Source of the DNA: Neonectria sp. B-13
Taxonomy: Eukaryota > Ascomycota > Sordariomycetes > Hypocreales > Nectriaceae
Direction: 5' to 3'
DNA: 64,000 nucleotides
Assembly: GCA_002682825.1 (NCBI GenBank)
Contig: NOKP01000012.1
Coordinates: 372,001 to 436,000, forward strand
The position numbers were made by a program, and so were the translations under genes. Below, in pieces: positions 57,711-64,000 of the stretch. Position 1 is the stretch's first letter. The number at the start of each line of letters is the position of its first letter. The notes beneath the pieces are model-generated. The model was not told the DNA's origin. It ran no database searches and worked only from the letters and a program-made list of their open reading frames with translations.

Positions 57711-57933
57711 TGGTGAGCCTCACGACCAGAGACTCGGATGTGTCTCCGAAGGACTCGAACATTGTACAGAACTAGGTCGAAGAGGCTTCCCTCATCCAGT
57801 TGACGAGGAAGGAAATTCTCAGCATCTGGATGATGCTCTGGGACATCTGTAACGCCCATATCCAGCGAGCATTGTAATATGCAGAAGCTCTAGTTGGTCG
57901 TTCAAACGATCGGGTAAAGTGATATTGCACCCT
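57711..57933 (-). pseudogene. relic of a fungal FtsJ-type methyltransferase domain
   Basis: On the minus strand the segment begins GCNITLPDRLNDQLELLHI and TMLAGYG, then after a frame change continues MGVTDVPEHHPDAENFLPRQ, LDEGSLFDLVLYNVRVLRRH and HHWY with a stop at 57713-57711. This order (a glycine/ITLP strand, DITMLA, a VP..HPD segment, then FDLV.CDGQVLR) is that of fungal proteins with an FtsJ/RrmJ-like SAM-binding domain. The usual CDGQ is here YNVR, the frame is broken and the rest of the domain is absent, so it is dead. Confidence 0.5.
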
Positions 57934-58309
57934 CCCTTAGAACGAGGCAGACTGTGTCTGAGGGCCTTACGTTCTGGGTTGAGGGACATGGCGGCTGAGG
58001 GAATTACACATCGTCTCGGGAAACTTGGTCGTGTACCTGCCTCTTTAGGTCAGCTTGTCTTCGAGACTCTGCAATGTCATTTAATGGAAAGGTGACTATA
58101 ACTCCGGTGTCACGTTCCATGTCCCTCTCGGCGGGACACAACGCTGGGTGTCTTGCGGGGTTCAACACCGCTTCTTCGCTTTTGGGCTTCAACAAGATGA
58201 AAGCTGACAGGCTGCGTTGGGCATTGTCAGAATTATGTGGCTTCCGTCTGATTAAGATGTTGTAGTATCTATAGAATGCATTTGATACGCCTATCATAGT
58301 ACCTAACGT
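57934..58309. other. intergenic region, possibly more relic sequence
   Basis: A minus-strand frame at 58297-58004 (LKPKSEEAVLNPARHPALCP) is mildly coding-like and lies directly upstream of the FtsJ-like relic on the same strand, so it may be part of the same dead gene. There is no firm family support. Confidence 0.3.
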
Positions 58310-61169
58310 TTACGTCTTCTTCCGTAGCTGAAAGCCCCACCACCTTCTTTTCTTCCTCTCCTTCACATTGCCATTTTCCCTAGATCTGTCGTCATCTTTC
58401 CCCCTCTCACTACTAGACACCTCCAAACTTGGAACTGTGATGCCCGTCAATGCTCCCGAGGTACTTGACTCGCTTCCAGTCAATCCAATATTGGGGTCTC
58501 GCGCCATTGCCTCGGTACTAGATGTACTTCCACCTTCGTCGGGTTGTTTAAACTTGCCTTCGCTCTTCCAACCTAGGAGCGGAACGTGCCCAAAAACTAC
58601 AGCTCCTTTCTCATCGAGTGATGCTAGGTGAACAGGTGTTGCACCCCGACGAACAATACGCGGCCATGATTTCTTGGCAAGGTATTGTACCGGATCATGG
58701 CAGTTCCCTTCCTCCTCATTATTCTTACCAATGCTGTTGCTGTTACCTCCTTGTTTCTGTAAGCAATGACAAAGCTTAAACGGATGATTGGGCGAAGTCC
58801 AAAAGATCTTGCTCGTCATCTCACATCCAGTCAGGCCCGGCTCATCTCTAAGAAGTTGCCTGTTGTAAAGCATTTGCAACGTCGAAACAGAAGCAGCCAT
58901 GTAGTCCATATCTCCAGGCACAGATTCCCAGTTCTTACACACAGTTTCAGGTTGATTAGGTCGAATCAGGTCGCCGAACCCGCGGCCAAAGATGGTGGTG
59001 ATGCCGACGGAATTTATCAAATCAATCCATCCGTGGCCCCACGAGTTCAGGTGCTTGATGCAAGGATAAATCGGGCCAAATGGAGAGATGACGTCTAAAA
59101 TATCGAAGCCAACAAGATCACGACGAGGATCTAATAACCCGATTTTCAACATTGCGTCGGAGTCTTTGGAGGTCAATCGGTTATGTTGGCGGATCTTGGT
59201 TAGAAGCCAGGCGTAGGCGTGCGACTGGCGGATGAACTCCTCATACTGCGGCAGTTCTGGCGAGGATGATGTTTCAAGATCACCTACCCACTCCATTACC
59301 ATTGCTCTGGATGGCCTGAATGACGCACGGCTCGATAGTTCATCATCCTCGTCATCCTCGCTTAAAATTTCGTTCTCTGCTTCAGCTTCCATGGCGTCAA
59401 ATTCCGAAGCCCGAGGGGCTAGTAATTCAATGATGTTCCTAGATAGCTCAATGTCAACCCAAAGCTAGCCGAGAGATATGTCGTCTTCCACTTACTTCCG
59501 CTTCCTATGAATAATAACGGATGCCTCCCATTGAAACGGATTCGAAGACTCGCTGTGCAGCTTCCATGCAAATTCCCTCAAGACTGAATCAAGATATTCT
59601 GCTCTAACATCTTCAATGCACAGATCAATTGAAGCATGCCTTAGGTCATCATCAAGCTGCTCGGCAAAGGCTCGAAGATACTGCAGTTTTGGATCATCTG
59701 AGAGGGTTTCAACAGAGTACGTCGTTTCTGCATCGCAGTTTTCCGCAAAGGATTGCTGCTGCTGCCTCTCATCCTCGGCCAAAGTGCAAGAGCCGTCCAA
59801 GCCATCGACACCGCTTGCACTGGCCTCCGCCAATTCTGCTGTGGCCAGCTCCCCAGATTCTACGATGGTGAGTACCTGGGGCAAGAGTGGGTCTTTGACG
59901 GTTGGATGTGACGTTTTTACCGTAGATGGGCGGGTTCCCTTGCTCTGAAGGTCCCGATCGAAGGTTGAAGATTGCGCGCTCCGGATGCTGCCCTCACTAT
60001 CCTCAGTATCCTGTCCATCTTCACTCACTGGCTCAAGAGGGGCGGAATCATCTGGGCTTGCGAAATTTCCGGAGACAAACGTATTTGCTTGAGCAAGCAG
60101 GTCCACCAGGTTTTGTGGCTCAAGGTCACCAACACGTGGGCTAGCAAGTCCTGGTGAGTTTGAGTTGACTGACAACCCCATCCGATCCCTCATAAACTCA
60201 ACGGACGGCTGCAGGATATTGGTGTTATTCGGCAAAAAGTCTTCCGACTGGTGGGCGATAGTGAAGGAGTGCAGTGATTCAGGGGGGAATTGGAACAGAT
60301 GCTTGGAGAATCTGGCATCACGCCTTGTATCTGGACGCAAATGCCCGTGTTGTTCTCCGTCCATTAGCTTGGCCAAGTTGTACTTAATCGACGTCTGTGT
60401 CGTTTCAATGTATCTGCCCAGTTGGGAGATGGCCCGGGGATATCGGTCGAGTTGCTTGAGCAATTCGACAGCATCTTGTTTCTCGTAATCGCAGATAGAC
60501 CTACGCAATTCTGCTTCAAATAACGTCATCGCCTCGTCAAACGCCATATTGCTGACTTCGATGTCTCGCCCTGGTCCAACCAGAGTTCCAACAATCCGCG
60601 GATCCCGGCTCGTCCATAGCACCGTCCCTCCTGGCCCTACTGGGATGTACTTATACAAGCTGTTAGCCGCGGATGAGACAGTAAACAGCTCAGGTTCGTT
60701 GGCGCTATCAACTACAAGGAGCCACTGTGGCGTCGACTCGATGAACCGGCGCACAGCCGCGAGCGGATCCTCGTCATTCAGCGTGTCTTTCAGGCCGACT
60801 GTTATTGCGATATCCATGTAATCGTCTACAAACCCGTCGCCGCGTACCCACAATACAAAGCAAGTGGGGTCGGCGCATCGGCGGTAGGCGTATTCAAGTG
60901 CAACCTGCGTTTTCCTAGGGTCGGTTAGCGGAAGTGGAAGCTAGAGCGGTTTTCGATAATCAAGCCTACCCCGACCCACCAACACCCCAAAGGACGGCGT
61001 TCTTATAGCCTGACCCTGAAGGAAGGAGTGCCTCGAGTTCTGCCAGTTGTGGCCTGTGGACAAAATGACCGTTTCGATTATATGGAATGAGGTGATAGCC
61101 CTCAGGAATACGACTGGAGTGGACAGGTTCTTGCAAGCCAGCGTTGGCATCCTGGTTGAAGCCACTCAT
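58310..61169 (-). CDS. NB-ARC (NLR-like) protein with an unrecognised C-terminal region
   Basis: STAND-type ATPase. Exons on the minus strand are 61169-60970, 60914-59496 and 59438-58310, giving 915 aa. The P-loop GVGGSGKT (residues 62-69) is rebuilt across intron 1. Walker B is WLLVVDSA (131-138), followed by TVLWTSRD (164-171) and a degenerate GLPL-like YPRAISQLGRYI. The second junction needs the acceptor CTATCTAG; the earlier CTCGGCTAG acceptor runs into a stop. After an acidic Ser-rich linker, the C-terminal part (FIRQSHAYAWLLTKIRQHNR, FDILDVISPFGPIYPC, HGWIDLINSVGITTIFG) has no TPR, WD40 or ankyrin pattern. The last 80 residues are disordered with a basic end, KERKKRRWWGF. It lacks an N-terminal effector domain unless an upstream exon is missing. 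Confidence 0.82.
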
Positions 61170-62269
61170 CGCGGGATAGCGGAACCACCAGTGTTAAAGG
61201 AGCTGCAGTTTCGATTTTGGCACGAAATGAGAGAGAGGAGAATTCGTATTAGGTTGCAGCGGCGAAGGCGGGGGATAAATTTTCGCGGTTGAAATAACAA
61301 GGCTGTGGACAACGTCGTGCTGGTTCACGTGAGCAGAGCCTACCACAGTGCGTTGCATGTGTACGTTGAGCTGTCCAACCATTGCCCATGGTAACTTTTC
61401 TGGGGTTATTCCGTCTTTGCTCGATTTGGGCTATGTGTTGAGCTACAACACCTTCAATTTGGCATCGGCAAAAGATCTCCATGTCATTATGCATAGACGT
61501 TTCTTTGCGGAGGGTTGCCTTGAATAACTGCCTTTCTATCATATCATACACTTCTACGTCTAGGCCCCAGGGACCCAGTGTCCCGTCACGATAGCCTTAT
61601 CAGCAACTTGGTCCTAAAGAGCGGCACAACAATTAGCGCAGTTCCAACGGTCATAATAATGACTGCTCAAGCCTTGTCTATGCTGGGACTTCCGTGCATG
61701 GTATTGCGCCTGACAGAGTGCGCAATGGCTGGCGACAGCCTGATTTAACATTTGCTCATATGGTCCAGGGTTTTACTTTGTTGTTCACTTCCCAGTACGG
61801 TTCGCGGTACTACCATCAATACAGAACAGACAGGAGTATGAGTAGAACAGTGCCCCACGTCAAGACCCTCCTCCCCTGAAAGATTCAAAGTCAACATTTC
61901 AGCTCCCTCACGTCGGCGGGGCTGGCCGAACCATTGCCAATGCCAAGAGCGATGCGGGTCTTCTTGGCTGTGCGTGATTTCAGTAACTATATCAATAATA
62001 CCTCTGATTTATGCGGTGTGCTGAATGATATGGGGCGAGCTGAATATACGAGGGGCTAGTGCCAAGACTATTGAAGCAGCCCGGCTGTTTCGGTTAGGCC
62101 GTTCCTCATTGAAGTCTCATGGGCCCAACCGACCGACCGTGTGGAAGCGACGATGGTTACGATTTTTTGTACTTATTCATACACCTCTCTCGCCCTGAAT
62201 AATCTTGTCACATCTCTCTCATTTCTTTCTGCATCACACAGACGAAGCGCCTTTTTGGCCAAACTCACA
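61170..62269. other. intergenic region between divergent genes
   Basis: About 1.1 kb holding the promoters of the NB-ARC gene and the secreted protein gene. The P-loop sits only 60 residues from the NB-ARC start, so a missing 5' exon could lie here, but no matching exon was recognised. Confidence 0.35.
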
Positions 62270-63472
62270 ATGATTGGCAACGCTTTGCTAGCTGGAGCTC
62301 TCTTGCTGGCCGGAGAGGCCGCCGCATCATCACCTCGTCAACTGTATGGACGTGGGACATGCAATCGCGACAATTTGTTCCGATGTTTCATTGACCAGCG
62401 TTACACTGTGCAGGTCAGCGAGTTTTGCTCGGGCCTTTCGCCTTTCACGGTGACAGTCGCTACGACAACTGCAACCACGTCAGGACACAAACATACCTTC
62501 TGCACACTCGTGTCTGAACTGACCATCCCAGGACCACGAGTATCGACGAACAAGTCACCCTGGATGCAACAACCAGCATTGTTACTTCCATCACCACGGT
62601 TTTCACAGAAACAATTCCTACGTCAACTACCACGTTGACACTTGGTGTCGGAACTGTGGCTAAGCGAGATGTCGCCAGCCCACCAAAATGCATGACGAAC
62701 GGCGTCACATACCCTGCCAGCCGGATCACATCGGCCTGTTCCTGCATCGATGTACCGGCTTCTACAGTTAGTGTCACAAACACTGTGAGCACTGAGACAG
62801 TGACGCATGTAAGCTTTCTCCTGAGGCTGAGAGGCCATAAGTAAACATTGAAGCAATACTAATCATACGCCACAGACTATCACTTCTTACATCACTCCTT
62901 CAGCCACGATAACTACCTGGACAACCGTCTCCACGGCGACTACTGGTGGGGTTTTTACAGTCACCGTTGGTCCACCAGCCTCAACGAACCGAATCGTGAA
63001 CGGCGACTTCGAGACTGGAAATGCCGACGGCTGGGAGCTGGTTCCTGAGAGCTGGAAAGGCACAATTTCAACGTGGAATGCCGTCCCTGCCTTGGGAAAT
63101 TGGTCGTACCTGGTAACCGGCTCAAGTCAGGGCATTGGCTCGTTGCGTCAAGTTTTGCCTGTCTATCTAGAAGCAGGGCGGTATCGCTTTGGTCTTGTTT
63201 CTTCGGCTCTGCTCTTTCCCCAGCAAACGGCAGGTTGGGGCAACTCCGCGGTTTTGGACATTGTGAACCCAGCCAAGGGCACCAACATGACAGTCGCACT
63301 TGCCGGGTCTGGGATCAGGTCGGTTGTTGGGAAGGTTATTGCGATTCAATTTAACCTGTTGTTTGACATTCCTGAGAACGTGGCTGGATATACCCGAGTT
63401 TCTATTAGGTATCTTACGTCCGACCCCCCTGCTGCAACTATAGATGGTATTTCCCTACGAAAGGCAGAATAG
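62270..63472 (+). CDS. secreted Ser/Thr-rich protein with C-terminal CBM-like domain
   Basis: Extracellular or cell-wall protein. Exons are 62270-62478, 62532-62808 and 62876-63472, giving 360 aa. The signal peptide is MIGNALLAGALLLAGEAAA, followed by a short Cys-containing segment (GTCNRDNLFRCFIDQ), a Thr/Val/Ser-rich stretch, a second Cys segment (CMTNGVTYPASRITSACSC), another Thr-rich linker, and a C-terminal beta-sandwich-like domain starting RIVNGDFETGNADGWEL and ending ATIDGISLRKAE, which resembles carbohydrate-binding or galactose-binding-like folds of fungal surface proteins. Intron 1 has the donor GTCAGG and branch CTGAC; unspliced frames split the protein. It is likely O-glycosylated. 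The ligand is unknown. Confidence 0.8.
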
Positions 63473-63659
63473 AAGAGACTAGGGATAGAAATTACATGCC
63501 ATTGAAGCAAAAACAAGATAACGAGCTATCGGATGGTCTATATCTGTAGGGCTCACCTTTGCTGTTAAAGGTGCATGGCTCTACATAATATTTGCTGCAA
63601 CCTCTGTCAAACCAATCTTTACACCAGCCAACCCTGTGTGCCCACATGTTGCACCCAAC
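63473..63659. other. intergenic region
   Basis: Short 3' region of the secreted protein gene leading into a degraded NLR gene. Nothing else is seen. Confidence 0.4.
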
Positions 63660-64000
63660 AGAATGAACTGCTTGGTCTTTCTGCCCAACGCAGTCTAGAA
63701 GATTGTCTCAGTCAACAGATACAGGGAGGGACCTTGAATGGAAGAACTGAGGACTCAAGTAGAAGCAGGCCTGACAAAGTACCAAGAGCGTTTATACTAA
63801 CTAATCTAATCTTGCAGAGGTCGCCTTCAACTTCTCGAACAAACAGCACACCATCATGCCTCGAGGGCAATCGAAGAGACGTTCTTACGCAGATCAGGCC
63901 CTAGGCAGATGGAGGTAGAGAAACTCGCATGTATTGGCTCAAAGGCATGATTGGTACTGGAGAATATACCATCACCTTGACAATCACCCGCGAATACCAT
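63660..64000 (+). pseudogene. degraded NACHT-type NLR gene, cut by the right edge
   Basis: QRSLEDCLSQQIQ (about 63690) resembles the end of the helical N-terminal domain of fungal NLRs. An intron-like acceptor (CTTGCAG, about 63819) is followed by AEVAFNFSNKQH, then after a two-base loss in a CA run SCLEGNRRDVLTQIR, a TAG where a conserved Trp stands in relatives (about 63901-63903), and in the same frame ADGGRETRMYWLKGMIGTGE. The Walker A motif of this family is GMAGTGKST; here the P-loop Lys is Glu. Nonsense codon, frameshift and P-loop loss together indicate a dead gene; it continues beyond the window. Confidence 0.65.

Noticed and set aside
1..64000. CRISPR array, intact transposon, rRNA or PKS/NRPS core gene
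   Set aside because: Looked for by eye on both strands and not found; the only ordered tandem repeat is the 3 x 29 nt block at 30242.

Overview
The window looks like nuclear DNA of a filamentous ascomycete (Pezizomycotina). The genes are split by short introns (about 38-105 nt, mostly GTAAGT-like donors, CTAAC/CTGAC-like branch sites and CAG/TAG acceptors). The families are typical of plant- or soil-associated moulds: Zn2Cys6 regulators, an AA9 lytic polysaccharide monooxygenase, an RTA1-like membrane protein, NB-ARC proteins and a fungal ankyrin protein. No rRNA, tRNA, CRISPR array or intact transposon was seen. Exon joins were worked out by hand from splice signals, reading-frame phase and protein family continuity; almost all close exactly in frame.

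Region 1 (1-28.5 kb) is rich in redox and transport genes: a full-size ABCG transporter, a CipA-like NmrA-type reductase, a secreted epoxide hydrolase divergent from a Zn2Cys6 regulator, a secreted FAD-linked oxidase, a small hydrophilic protein, an alpha/beta-hydrolase NB-ARC protein, a Dal5-type MFS transporter, a GMC oxidoreductase and a cytochrome P450. There is no polyketide, peptide or terpene synthase, so it resembles a tailoring, detoxification or catabolic cluster. Inverted repeats built on CGGAGT/ACTCCG lie upstream of several of these genes, and the regulator at 8.8 kb is an obvious candidate to bind them.

Region 2 (28.5-50.6 kb) is looser and partly decayed: a CCCH plus RING-IBR-RING ubiquitin ligase, the AA9 enzyme, a truncated MFS sugar transporter, a second Zn2Cys6 regulator followed by an orphan piece of another regulator behind an AT-rich block, a small secreted or GPI-type protein, an RTA1-like protein, about 5 kb of mostly dead sequence, and a zinc-less MDR dehydrogenase.

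Region 3 (50.6-64 kb) looks like a fungal self/non-self or stress-signalling neighbourhood: a relic membrane protein, an ankyrin protein with an NLR-type N-terminal domain, a divergently transcribed PD-(D/E)XK nuclease-like protein with an altered active-site position, an FtsJ-methyltransferase relic, a second NB-ARC protein with an unrecognised C-terminal region, a secreted Ser/Thr-rich protein, and a broken NACHT-type gene running off the right edge.
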